Origin: Streptomyces sp. HB132
GTDB lineage: Bacteria > Actinomycetota > Actinomycetes > Streptomycetales > Streptomycetaceae
Length of the DNA stretch: 64,000 nucleotides
Assembly (NCBI RefSeq): GCF_016909575.1
Contig: NZ_JAFBGA010000001.1
Location: 744,001-808,000, forward strand
Reading direction: 5' to 3'
The translations under genes and the position numbers were made by a program. The first letter of the stretch is position 1; each line of letters starts with the position of its first letter. Positions 33,208 through 43,925 of this stretch are shown one piece after another. The notes under the pieces were generated by a model, which was not told the origin of the DNA, did not search any database, and saw only the letters and a list, made by a program, of their open reading frames with translations.

Positions 33208-35817
33208 GTGAGCGAGATACCTGGGACGGTGGGCGACGTCATGTGGCAGAGCAGCCCGCCCGGCTCGATATATGACCACATCAAGGTCGCCTCATTCTCG
33301 ATCGGGGCCGACGGTCTGATCGAGCAGTGGAGCCGGCGTGCCGCCGGTCTGTTCGGCATGTCCTCCGCCGAGGTGGTGGGCAAGGACCCGATTGAGGCGT
33401 TCATGCCCGCCGAGCTGCGCCCGGACGCCCACAGGCGGGTCGGCGAGATCCTTGACGGCAAGGAGTGGACGGGCCTCGTCCCGTTCCGGATCCCGGGCGA
33501 GAACGCGGTGCGCGGGCTGGCCGAGATCTACGTCATGCCGAGCGAGACGGAGACCGGTGAGCGCGCCGCGCTCTGCATCGTCGTCGACGTCGGAGCGCTA
33601 CGCCGCATCGAGACGGATCTCGCCGCCTCGCAGGCGATTTTCGGCCAATCTCCCTTCGGTTTCGTCCTCTTCGGTACCGACTTCACCGTCGTGCGCGCCA
33701 ACAAGCGGTTCGCCACCGTCTTCGGGGGTGAGGCCGACGACCACCGCGGCCGCACGGTGGACGACTACCTGGCCCGCGCGGAGGCCGAACGCCTCTCCGC
33801 CACGCTCAAGCGCGTTCTCGAGACCGGCGAGGCCGTCACCGATCTCCAGCTCGTCGGCACCCCGCCCGGCTCCGTGGGCCGCCGTCACTGGTCCATGAAC
33901 CTCTACCGGGTGCACAGCGGTTCCGGGCGTCCCGTCGGTATCGCCGGACTCGCCACCGACGTCACGCAACGGCACATCGCCGCCCGCGAGGCGGCCAGCG
34001 CCCGCCGCAACCTCGCCCTGCTCAACGAGGCCAGCGCGCGCATCGGCAACTCCCTCGACCTGGAGACCACCGCCCGCGAACTGCTCGACGTCGCCGTGCC
34101 CGGCTTCTGCGACCTCGCCTACGTCGACCTCTACCAAGGGCTGCTCACCGGCGAGGAGGCCTCGCCGGCCAGCTGGGGCAGGCACCACCAGGAGTCGGGC
34201 ACAGGTTCGGCCCAGCTGCGCCGGGTCGCCCACGCCAGCGCCGTGTCCGACGGGCTCGCGGGAGTCCTCCCCGGCGGCGGCGGTGTCACCGAGGCCGACG
34301 GGGACGCGGGCCCGCCCGCCCTCGGCTCGGTCCACCGCTACGCCTTCCACTCGCCCTGCGCCGTCGCCCTGCGCACGGGCCGTGTCGAGGACGTGCCGGG
34401 CGACGAACGCGGATTCGTCCACTCCACCCTCGCCGTGCCGATGGTCGCGCACGACGTCGTCGTCGGCCTCGTCCAGTTCTCCCGTACCAAGGGCAGCGAG
34501 CCCTTCGGCGAGCGCGACCGGGCCCTTGCCACCGAGCTCGCCGCCCGTGCCGCCGTCTGCATCGACAACGCCCGTCTCTACCGCCGGGAGCACGAGCGGG
34601 CGCTCATCCTCCAGCGCAGTCTGCTGCCGCCGGGGGACCCCGAGGCGGCGGGCCTGGACATCGCCTGCCGATACCTGCCGGGCAACACGGCCACCGAGGT
34701 CGGCGGTGACTGGTTCGACGTGATCGAACTCCCCGGCCACCGCACGGCCCTGGTCGTCGGCGACGTGATGGGCCGTGGACTGCGGGCGGCCGTCGCCATG
34801 GGTGAACTGCGCACCGCCGTGAGGACACTGGCACTCCTGGATCTGGAACCGGCCGAGGTGCTCTCCGCCCTGGACGAGGTCGCCCGTGGCCTCGGCACCC
34901 CGGGCGGCGGCGAGCGGAGCGACGGCTTCGGCGCGGGCGGCGGCGCCCAGTGGCCCTCGCGCGCCGCCCACAAGTCACGCGACGCCGACCTCTCCGAGGT
35001 CTACCTGGCGACCTGCGTGTACGCGGTGTACGACCCGGTCACCCGCCGGTGCACCTTCGCCAACGCCGGTCATCTGCCGCCTGTGGTGGCCGAGCCGGGT
35101 GAGCCCGCCCTGCTGCTCGACGTACCGCCGGGCATGCCGCTCGGAGTCGGCGGCGAACCCTTCGAGGAGGTCGAGGTGGAGCTCAAGGAGGGTGCCCTCC
35201 TCGCCCTCTACACCGACGGGCTGGTGGAGTCCCGCGATCATCCGCTGGACGAGGGCCTCGACGCGTTCCGGGAGGCCCTCGCCGAACCGTCGCAGCCCCT
35301 CGAAGACGTCTGCGACCACGTGCTGTCGACCCTCGACACCCGGCACGGCGAGGACGACATCGCCTTGCTGATGGCCCGTATCCAGGGACTCGCCCCGGAC
35401 GCGGTGGGTGACTGGCGGCTGCCGCGTGAGCTCCGCTCCGTCGCCCGCGCACGCGAGCTCGCCCGCACGCAGCTCACCGCCTGGGGCCTGGACGACCTGG
35501 TGGACACCACCGAACTGCTCGTCAGCGAACTCGTCACCAACGCACTGCGCTACGGCGAGGGCGAGATCCGTCTCAGGCTGCTCCGCGACCGGACGCTCGT
35601 CTGCGAGGTCTGGGACGCGGGGCTCGTCCAGCCGAGGCGCCGACGGGCACGCGACACCGACGAGGGCGGGCGCGGGCTGCAACTGGTCGGACTGCTCAGT
35701 GCGGCCTGGGGCTCACGGCGCACCCCGCGTGGCAAGACGGTGTGGTTCGAGCTGGCGCTGCCCGACGGGGCGCCCGCCGCCGAGCTCTCCGTGGAGCAGC
35801 TCCTGAGCATGTACTGA
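33208..35817 (+). CDS. PAS - PAS - GAF - PP2C phosphatase with anti-sigma-type ATPase domain
   Basis: 869-aa multidomain signal protein. Two PAS-like domains (about 25-130, IKVASFSIGADGLIEQWSRR, and 140-255, QSPFGFVLFGTDFTVVRANK) are followed by a GAF domain (about 270-460, LLNEASARIGNSLDLETTAR). The SpoIIE-type PP2C domain has GGDWFDVIEL, VVGDVMGRGL, NAGHLPPVVA, LLALYTDGLVES and GEDDIALLMARI. A C-terminal HATPase_c_2 domain (LLVSELVTNALRYGEG, DEGGRGLQLVGLLSAAWG) ends the chain. It should sense a small molecule or redox state and switch a sigma factor through an STAS-domain partner. The GTG start has GGAGGGG 9 nt upstream. Confidence 0.93.
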   Translation: MSEIPGTVGDVMWQSSPPGSIYDHIKVASFSIGADGLIEQWSRRAAGLFGMSSAEVVGKDPIEAFMPAELRPDAHRRVGEILDGKEWTGLVPFRIPGENAVRGLAEIYVMPSETETGERAALCIVVDVGALRRIETDLAASQAIFGQSPFGFVLFGTDFTVVRANKRFATVFGGEADDHRGRTVDDYLARAEAERLSATLKRVLETGEAVTDLQLVGTPPGSVGRRHWSMNLYRVHSGSGRPVGIAGLATDVTQRHIAAREAASARRNLALLNEASARIGNSLDLETTARELLDVAVPGFCDLAYVDLYQGLLTGEEASPASWGRHHQESGTGSAQLRRVAHASAVSDGLAGVLPGGGGVTEADGDAGPPALGSVHRYAFHSPCAVALRTGRVEDVPGDERGFVHSTLAVPMVAHDVVVGLVQFSRTKGSEPFGERDRALATELAARAAVCIDNARLYRREHERALILQRSLLPPGDPEAAGLDIACRYLPGNTATEVGGDWFDVIELPGHRTALVVGDVMGRGLRAAVAMGELRTAVRTLALLDLEPAEVLSALDEVARGLGTPGGGERSDGFGAGGGAQWPSRAAHKSRDADLSEVYLATCVYAVYDPVTRRCTFANAGHLPPVVAEPGEPALLLDVPPGMPLGVGGEPFEEVEVELKEGALLALYTDGLVESRDHPLDEGLDAFREALAEPSQPLEDVCDHVLSTLDTRHGEDDIALLMARIQGLAPDAVGDWRLPRELRSVARARELARTQLTAWGLDDLVDTTELLVSELVTNALRYGEGEIRLRLLRDRTLVCEVWDAGLVQPRRRRARDTDEGGRGLQLVGLLSAAWGSRRTPRGKTVWFELALPDGAPAAELSVEQLLSMY

Positions 35818-35852
35818 CGGGGCCCGCCGAGGAGGCGCCGGTGCGCCGACGG

Positions 35853-36566
35853 TCATGAGGCGGACTTCAGGGCGGCGAGCCGGGCCTCGATCTCCGCGCT
35901 GTCGCCGAGGCTGTCCAGCTGTTCGAACTGGGCGTCCAGGGACGACGCGGCGAGTTCCTGCTTGCCGACCGCCTTGGCCTCCTCGCGCCGCACCTTGTCC
36001 TCGAAGCGGCCGAGCTCGCTCGTCGGGTCCATGACGTCGATGCTCTTCACCGCGTCCATCATCCGGTTCTGCGCCCGTGCGGAAGCGGCGCGGGCGACCA
36101 GCTCGTCGCGCTTGGACTTCAGCTCGGTCAGCTTGTTCCTCATCTGGTCGAGGCCCGACTTCAGCTTGTCCACCACCACCGTCTGCGAGGCGATCGTCGG
36201 CTCGGCCGTCTTCGCCTCCTGCTCCGACTGGAGCTGCCGTCCGAGTGCCACCTTCGCGAGGTTGTCGAACTTGTCGGCGTCCACGCCCGACCCGGCGGCC
36301 CGCAGCTCGTCGGCCTTCCTGCTGGCGGCGAGCGCCTTCTGCCCCCACTCCCTGGCCGCGTCCACATCCTCCCGGTGGTCCTCCTCCAGCAGCCTGAGAT
36401 TGCCGATGGTGGTGGCCACCGCCTGTTCGGCCTCCGCGATGTTGTCGGTGTAGTCGCGGATCAGCTGGTCCAGCATCTTCTGCGGGTCCTCCGCCTGGTC
36501 GATCAGGGCGTTGATGTTGGCCCGGGCCAGCTGGGTGACGCGGCCGACGACGGTCTGCTTGGTCAT
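35853..36566 (-). CDS. pspA: PspA/IM30 family protein
   Basis: 237-aa almost entirely helical coiled-coil protein: KQTVVGRVTQLARANINALI, DQAEDPQKMLDQLIRDYTDN, EAEQAVATTIGNLRLLEEDH, with the conserved MMDAVKSIDVMDPTSELGRFEDKVRREEA region (read as adjacent motifs). PspA binds stressed membrane from inside, forms ESCRT-III-like assemblies and preserves the proton gradient. AGGAG precedes the ATG by 7 nt. It sits just downstream of the TPM-domain protein in the same direction with about 110 bp between, a pairing found elsewhere in actinobacteria, suggesting a joint envelope-stress role. Confidence 0.93.
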   Translation of the reverse strand: MTKQTVVGRVTQLARANINALIDQAEDPQKMLDQLIRDYTDNIAEAEQAVATTIGNLRLLEEDHREDVDAAREWGQKALAASRKADELRAAGSGVDADKFDNLAKVALGRQLQSEQEAKTAEPTIASQTVVVDKLKSGLDQMRNKLTELKSKRDELVARAASARAQNRMMDAVKSIDVMDPTSELGRFEDKVRREEAKAVGKQELAASSLDAQFEQLDSLGDSAEIEARLAALKSAS

Positions 36567-36674
36567 GGCACCTCTCCTTGCGCTGAATCCTGTCGTGCTG
36601 AAGCCGGTGTGGTGTGCTGCCGTACGGAAGCGGACGTGTTGGCTGCCGTGCCGAAGCCGGTGTGGCGTGCCGCG

Positions 36675-38780
36675 TCAGAAGCGGCCCCCGCCACCCCGTC
36701 GGCCGCGGGTACCGCCGCCGCCGAAGCTGCCCGGGCCGCCGCCGAACCCGCCGGGACCACCCCCCGGCCCCCCGCCCCGCCCGCCGCCGAGCAGCCCGCC
36801 GAGGATGATGCCGCCCAGCACGGCGCCGCCCGTTCCGCCGCCGCCGCCGAAACCGCCGCCGAACCCGCTCCGGTCGCGGTAGTCGCCCACGTCCTGCTCG
36901 GCGAGGGCCCGGGCCCGCACGGCCAGGGCGTCCGCCTGCTGAGCCTCGGCCAGGGCGCCCTGGGGGTCGTTCGCCCCGGACAGCTGCCCGGCCCTCTCCC
37001 ACCGCCGCCGGGCCTCCGCGAGCCGGGTACGTGCCTGGCTGCCGACCGCGCCCCGGTTGGTGGTGATGTAGTCCGCGGCGGCACCGATCGACGCCCGCGC
37101 GGTGAGCAGTGCCCGGTCGAGCAGCGAACGCGCCCGAAGGCCGCCCTGCTCCTGCTCGCGGGCTCCGGCCAGCGCCTCGTCCAGCGCCGCGTCGGCCTCC
37201 TCCACCCGGCGCAGCGCGTCGACGGGGTCGTACGTGCCCGAGTCCAGCTCCCCCTTCACCGCGGCGACGACCGCCACGGCACGGGCCACCCTGCCCCGCA
37301 GATCCGCGGTCGGCGCACCCTCCGGGGTGCCGTCGAGCAGCCCTCCGGCGTCGGCCAGGTCCGTCTGTGCCTCGGTGAGCGCGCCCGGCAGCTTGTCCGC
37401 GGCCTCGGCCAGCTCCCCGGCCCGCCGGCCTACCGCGTCCACGAGGGTGGACACCTGCTTGATCGCGCCCTCGGCGGCACGGACGTGGACGGCGGCCCGG
37501 GCGTTGTCGCCGCTGTCCACGGCCTGGCGTGCCTGGTCGAGTGCGGAGGTGGAGAAGACCAGCCGGTCCTTGGCCTGCGCGACGTCGTCGGCGGCGGGAG
37601 CGACCGCCGTCTCCGCGTACCGGTCCCGCATCGCGCGGACGGCCGTCTCCGCGGCGGAGGCACGTGCGAGCAGCTCCCGGTACGTGGCCTCGGCGGTGGC
37701 CACCGCCCGCGGAGCGGTCTGTTCGAGGGCGCGCAGCCGGTCGAAGTCCTCGGACACGGCGTCCAGGCGCGCGTTTGCGTCCGCGCAGCGGCTGATGATC
37801 TCGTCGAGCATCCGCCGCCGGGTCGCGTCGTCCTCGGGAAAGGCGTCGTCCAGTTGCTGCCGCAGCCGGAACGCCTCGGTCAGTCCGGTCCCGGCGTGCT
37901 GGACGGCCGCGGCGAAGGGAGCCGCGGCCTCCTCGCCGAACTGGGCCGTGGCGAAGCCGAGTTCCTCCTCGCTGGTCCGCACGGCGTCGTCCGTGTCGAC
38001 GAGGTCCTCCTTGGCCCGTGTGTCGAGTTCGGGCAGTGGGACCGGCGGCTCGGCCGCGGCTCCGATCCCGCCGCCCCAGCCGCCCGCAGCCGGTGTCGTC
38101 CGGGTCCTCGCGCGTCGCCTGCGGCGGGTGAAGGCGAGGACGGCGGCCGCCCCCGCGACGACGACCACGGCCAGGGGCACGATCAGACCGGCGGAGGCGC
38201 CCGCGCCGGAACCGCCCCCGGGGTCCGCGGCGCCCGGGGTGACGGCGGGGGCCGGAACGGGATCGCCGGCCAGCACCGCCGCGTAGCCGTCGGCGGCACC
38301 GATCGCGGCTCCCGCCCAGTCGTTCTGCCGGAGAGCCGGCTCGATCGCCGTGCTCGACACGTTCCGGAGCTGGGCGTCGGTGAGGCGTGACCCCTGGTCG
38401 ACGGAGTAGGCGTACTGCCGGTCGTGCGTGGCCACGGCCAACAGCACGTCCTCCTGGCCGAGGCCGTTGCGGTTCGCGGTCTCGTCGGTCCAGGTCTGCG
38501 CGTCCCGCCCGGAGAAATCACGGACGTACGCCACGAAGAGCTGCACCCGCTGCTCTTCGAACAGACGATCGAGTGCGGCCTCGGTCTGCGGCTCGCGATC
38601 CCCCAGCGCGTCCACCTCGTCCGTGATCTGCCCTTCACGGGACAGGGTGACGGGGTCCTCGGCCCGGGCGTCCGGGGTGCCCGGCAGGGCGGTCCACAGC
38701 ACTGCCGTGAGGGCGGCGAGAAGGATCCTGCCGGGTATCGAGAACCGGGACGTCCCGGTACTGCTCGCAGGCGGCGTCAC
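36675..38780 (-). CDS. TPM-domain membrane protein with coiled-coil and Gly-rich tail
   Basis: 701-aa protein. An N-terminal signal/anchor (IPGRILLAALTAVLWTALPG) leads to a TPM domain (about 40-170: ITDEVDALGDREPQTEAALD, VQLFVAYVRDFSGRDAQTW, NGLGQEDVLLAVATHDRQYA). A second membrane helix (GLIVPLAVVVVAGAAAVLAF) is followed by an Arg-rich stop and 400 residues of Ala/Glu/Arg coiled coil. The last 70 residues are Gly-rich repeats (GGFGGG, GGGPGG). TPM domains occur in photosystem-repair and membrane-associated proteins. Together with the downstream pspA gene it suggests membrane-stress function. The GTG start has a TAGCCT -10 box 7 nt upstream; an open frame extending to 38975 is not supported. 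Confidence 0.87.
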   Translation of the reverse strand: MTPPASSTGTSRFSIPGRILLAALTAVLWTALPGTPDARAEDPVTLSREGQITDEVDALGDREPQTEAALDRLFEEQRVQLFVAYVRDFSGRDAQTWTDETANRNGLGQEDVLLAVATHDRQYAYSVDQGSRLTDAQLRNVSSTAIEPALRQNDWAGAAIGAADGYAAVLAGDPVPAPAVTPGAADPGGGSGAGASAGLIVPLAVVVVAGAAAVLAFTRRRRRARTRTTPAAGGWGGGIGAAAEPPVPLPELDTRAKEDLVDTDDAVRTSEEELGFATAQFGEEAAAPFAAAVQHAGTGLTEAFRLRQQLDDAFPEDDATRRRMLDEIISRCADANARLDAVSEDFDRLRALEQTAPRAVATAEATYRELLARASAAETAVRAMRDRYAETAVAPAADDVAQAKDRLVFSTSALDQARQAVDSGDNARAAVHVRAAEGAIKQVSTLVDAVGRRAGELAEAADKLPGALTEAQTDLADAGGLLDGTPEGAPTADLRGRVARAVAVVAAVKGELDSGTYDPVDALRRVEEADAALDEALAGAREQEQGGLRARSLLDRALLTARASIGAAADYITTNRGAVGSQARTRLAEARRRWERAGQLSGANDPQGALAEAQQADALAVRARALAEQDVGDYRDRSGFGGGFGGGGGTGGAVLGGIILGGLLGGGRGGGPGGGPGGFGGGPGSFGGGGTRGRRGGGGRF

Positions 38781-38787
38781 ATTTGGG

Positions 38788-38793
38788 AGGCTA
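38788..38793 (-). promoter_or_regulatory. -10 box of a leaderless promoter (TPM gene)
   Basis: TAGCCT on the minus strand with CCCAAAT (7 nt) before the GTG at 38780. Confidence 0.55.
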
Positions 38794-39088
38794 TGTCCGC
38801 CCGCTGGCGCCCGCGACCCGACACCTGCCCGCGCCGTACGGCGGCCGCTTCCGCCCCGCGCGTGAGCCGCCGGGCCGTGAGCCGCCGGGCCGTGAGTCGC
38901 CGGGGCGTTCCCGGGGCCGCGTGGGTGACATCCGCGGCCCCCACCGGCCGCGTCCCCGTCCTCCCGCGCGTACACGTGCGTTCAGTGGATCAGCGAATCA
39001 GTCTGATCAACTGCAAATGCCACCAGTACGCATCATCCGGTCCCTTCCGGTACGGGGCGGACCGGGCCGGCCCCGGAGGTAAACAGCC

Positions 39089-41422
39089 ATGGCCCACGTC
39101 GGCGTCCCACGCGGGACGGCCCGAAAGCGCCGTTCGGTCGCGCTCCTGGCGACAGGTGTGCTCACGATCCCGGTACTGGCGGGCTGTTCCTCGGACAGCG
39201 ACGGCCCCACGGCGGTGGCTGTCCCGCAGGACATCGCCCCGGTCTCCCGGGACCGGATCACCGAAGGCTCGAGCGTCACGTGGGCGATCGACGGGGTGCC
39301 CGCGACCCTGAACGCCTACCAGGCCGACGCCGACAGTGCGACCACGCGGATCACCGGTGCCCTGCTGCCCTCGCTCTTCCCCATGGACGCCGAGGGGGAG
39401 CCCCGGCTCAACCCCGACTACCTGGAGTCGGCCAAGGTCATCGAGCGGGAGCCCAAGCAGGTCGTCCTCTACAAGCTCAGCCAGCAGGCCGTGTGGAGCG
39501 ACGGCCGGGAGATCGGCGCCCCCGACTTCGTCGCCCAGTGGCGCGCGCTGCGCGGCAAGGACTCGGCCTTCTGGACCGCGCGCAACGCGGGATACGAGCG
39601 GATCGAGAAGATCGAACGCGGCAAGGACGATCTGCAGGTCCGGGTCACCTTCTCCAAGCCGTACGCCGACTGGCGCTCGCTGTTCTCGCCGCTCTACCCG
39701 AAGGAGGTGACCGGGTCTCCCGGCACCTTCAACGACGGTGCCCGGACCACCCTCAAGAACACCGCCGGGCCGTTCCTGCTGCGCAGCGTGAACAAGCCCG
39801 AGGGGACGGTCGTGCTCGACCGGAACCCGCGCTGGTGGGGCGACGAGGCCAAGCTGGAATCCCTGGTCTTCCGCGCGGTCGAGCCCGAGGACCGTACGGA
39901 GGCACTGACCGAGGGCAAGGTGGACGTCGCCGACATCGACCCGGCGACGGCCGAAAGCATCGCCCGCGCGGCCCGCTACCGCGGCGGGAACGGCGGGCAG
40001 CCGGCCCACGGGCCCGGATCCGACGTCACCCCGGCCTCCGCCCTGCGGTCCTGGGCGCTGGCCCACGGTTCGGACGAGGAGGCCGCTGAGACGGAGCAGG
40101 CCGCCCGCGCGGAGAACCGGGAAGCCGTCGCCGTGTACGCCGCCGAGCAGAAGGCGCTGAGCGGATTCGCCGTGCGCAAGTCTCTGGAGCCCGCCTACAC
40201 GCAGCTCGCACTGAACGGCGAGTCCGGCCCCCTCTCCGACGACCGGGTGCGCCGTGCCATCGCCCGCGCCCTGGACCGGCAGGAGCTCGCCGACACGGTG
40301 CTCAAGCCGCTCGGCCTGCCCGCCGAGCTGCCCGGCAGCCACCTGGCCCTGGCCGGGCAGCCGGGCTACAAGGACGGCAGCGGCGCGCTCGGGGAACACG
40401 ACACCAAGGAAGCCCAGGCGCTGCTGGCCGACGCGGGATGGACCCCGGGCGGGGCCGTCCGCAGTACCGAGGACACGAAGGCGGGCAGCGAGGCCGAAGA
40501 AAAGAAGACGGCCGGGGAGAAGGACACGGGCGAGAAGGCCGACAAGGCCGACAAGGCCGACAAGGCCGAGAAGGGCGACAAGGCGGAGAAGGGCGAGAAG
40601 GGCGAGAAGGCGGACAAGGCCGACAAGGCGGAGAAGGGCGAGAAGGGCGAGAAAGCAGACAGGAGCGAGAAGGCGGAGAAGGACGACAAGGCATCCCGCG
40701 ACGAGGGGATGTACGTCGTCGGCGACGACAAGCCGGGCGACCGACCGGCCGACGACGGCGAGGTCACGGCCCAGGACAAGCAGGCCGGTGGCGCCCGGGG
40801 CGCCTACGCCCCCGAAGGGACCGCCGCGCCGGCCCCCGTCTCCGCCAAGAAGCGCCTCGGCAAGGCGGGCAAGCCTCTGAGCCTCCGTTTCGTGCTGCCC
40901 TCGGGCCCCGGATCGCAGTCGCTGCGCACCGTGGGCGAGAAGATCGTCGAGATGCTGGACTCGGTCGGCATCGGCACGCAGATCATCAAGGTCGAGGACG
41001 ACAGCTACTTCAAGGACCACATCGCCTCCGGCGACTACGACCTGGCGCTGTACTCCTGGCCCGCGACCGCCTACCCGGCGACCGACGGCCGCCCGATCTT
41101 CGCCAAGCCGGAGCCCGCCACCGACGGCTCGCTGCTGGTCGAGCAGAACTACACGCGGGTCGGCTCCGACCACATCGACCAGCTCTTCGACCGGGCGGTC
41201 TCAGAGCTCGACGCCAACGCGTCGAGAGACCTGCTGAAGCAGGCCGACGCACGGATCTGGGCAGCCGCTGGATCGATTCCGCTGTTTCAGAGGCCACAGC
41301 TGGTCGCCGTCGACAAGAAGCTGGTCAACATCGGCGCCTTCGGCTTCGCCGCACCTCGCTACGAGGACATCGGCTTCACCGGGCGCCAAGCGGCAGGTTC
41401 CCCCGCGAACCGGAAGAAGTAG
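39089..41422 (+). CDS. Family 5 solute-binding lipoprotein with a charged repeat insertion
   Basis: 777-aa lipoprotein of the OppA/DppA type. The signal peptide ends in lipobox VLAGC (Cys33). The peptide-binding fold is recognisable on both sides: SVTWAIDGVPATLNAYQADA, VWSDGREIGAPDFVAQWRAL, NPRWWGDEAKLESLVFRAVE, DDRVRRAIARALDRQELAD, and, after the insertion, DLALYSWPATAYPATDGRPI and IPLFQRPQLVAVDKKLVNIG. Usual length is 530-600 aa. The excess is a low-complexity block of Lys/Glu/Asp/Ala/Gly repeats (about residues 477-535) with flanking linkers. GGAGG precedes the ATG. No permease or ATPase gene is adjacent, so it may feed a transporter elsewhere, such as the Opp systems downstream. Confidence 0.9.
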   Translation: MAHVGVPRGTARKRRSVALLATGVLTIPVLAGCSSDSDGPTAVAVPQDIAPVSRDRITEGSSVTWAIDGVPATLNAYQADADSATTRITGALLPSLFPMDAEGEPRLNPDYLESAKVIEREPKQVVLYKLSQQAVWSDGREIGAPDFVAQWRALRGKDSAFWTARNAGYERIEKIERGKDDLQVRVTFSKPYADWRSLFSPLYPKEVTGSPGTFNDGARTTLKNTAGPFLLRSVNKPEGTVVLDRNPRWWGDEAKLESLVFRAVEPEDRTEALTEGKVDVADIDPATAESIARAARYRGGNGGQPAHGPGSDVTPASALRSWALAHGSDEEAAETEQAARAENREAVAVYAAEQKALSGFAVRKSLEPAYTQLALNGESGPLSDDRVRRAIARALDRQELADTVLKPLGLPAELPGSHLALAGQPGYKDGSGALGEHDTKEAQALLADAGWTPGGAVRSTEDTKAGSEAEEKKTAGEKDTGEKADKADKADKAEKGDKAEKGEKGEKADKADKAEKGEKGEKADRSEKAEKDDKASRDEGMYVVGDDKPGDRPADDGEVTAQDKQAGGARGAYAPEGTAAPAPVSAKKRLGKAGKPLSLRFVLPSGPGSQSLRTVGEKIVEMLDSVGIGTQIIKVEDDSYFKDHIASGDYDLALYSWPATAYPATDGRPIFAKPEPATDGSLLVEQNYTRVGSDHIDQLFDRAVSELDANASRDLLKQADARIWAAAGSIPLFQRPQLVAVDKKLVNIGAFGFAAPRYEDIGFTGRQAAGSPANRKK
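40516..40695 (+). repeat. Lys/Glu/Asp-rich coding tandem repeat
   Basis: Degenerate 9-12 bp units (GACAAGGCC, GAGAAGGGC and variants) inside the solute-binding protein gene, encoding KADKADKAEKGDKAEKGE-like sequence. Such tracts change length easily by slippage. Confidence 0.85.
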
Positions 41423-41757
41423 CAGGTCAGGGCCACATTCGAAGCTCAGATACAGCTCAAATCCCTTGCCCGCCGGAAGCCCCGGCGGGCAAGGTGGTGT
41501 CCGCCCCGACCCGGGCCACTCTTCTTCTCACACCCCCTGCCGTCCGACCTCGAACCGGCTGGACGATGACGTAATACCGTCTGAATATCGACTGAATTAT
41601 GGCTGCAGCCCCGCCCTGAGGATCGGGCCGGGAAGCCCCGGGCCCGTCGGGCCCGTACCATTGGACGAGCCGTGGCGTGCCGCCCGGCGGGCGTACGAGG
41701 ACTCGAAGACCGACTGAGACGCCTGATCCCACGATCTGAGAGAAGCGCAAGCCACCC
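41423..41757. other. Intergenic region between the lipoprotein gene and typA
   Basis: About 335 bp: a terminator hairpin near the left end, then a region with an AT-rich pocket (about 41567-41600) that is the likely typA promoter, and the typA 5' leader. No gene seen. Confidence 0.55.
41464..41494 (+). terminator. Hairpin downstream of the solute-binding lipoprotein gene
   Basis: Perfect 13-bp arms (41464-41476 and 41482-41494) with a 5-nt loop, 41 bp after the stop. Confidence 0.75.
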
Positions 41758-43632
<1,875 letters not shown>

Positions 43633-43648
43633 CCCGACCCGGTGCGCC

Positions 43649-43712
43649 GGTGAGGCGCATGACTGAGGCCCAGGTACCCACGGGTACCTGGGCCTCAGTC
43701 ATGCGCCTCACC
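43649..43712. terminator. Perfect 31-bp inverted repeat after typA
   Basis: Arms 43649-43679 and 43682-43712 are exact reverse complements with only two bases between them. It begins 17 bp after the typA stop. A terminator role is likely, but the stem is much longer than the others in this window and lacks a T-tract. Confidence 0.8.
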
Positions 43713-43890
43713 CCTCTCGGCGTATCGGGATGCGCAACACGGAACAGTTGGCGGACGCAAAGCTTCCAGTTGCTGCGCGTGCATGCTTCGTCACCCGGAC
43801 CTCAATTTTTTGCTCATATCGCTGGAGTTGCCCCTGGCGAAGCTGCAGAGTGGTCGTCGTCACACCGGGTGGCGTGGCATTCGATCGCTG

Positions 43891-43913
43891 TGTGAATCGT
43901 TTTCATTCGCACA
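43891..43913. promoter_or_regulatory. Zur-box-like inverted repeat before the small secreted protein gene
   Basis: TGTGTGAATCGTTTTCATTCGCACA-type dyad (arms TGTGTGAAT... from about 43889 and ATTCGCACA to 43913, one mismatch) 12 bp before the ATG at 43926. On the minus strand the core reads ATGAAAACGATTCA, resembling actinobacterial Zur boxes in its left half only. Regulator assignment is tentative. Confidence 0.35.
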
Positions 43914-43925
43914 GGCAAGGGGGGA

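Noticed and set aside
38781..38975. Longer N-terminus for the TPM protein
   Set aside because: The extension is His/Gly/Arg-rich, and a -10 box 7 nt before the GTG at 38780 makes it unlikely to be transcribed.
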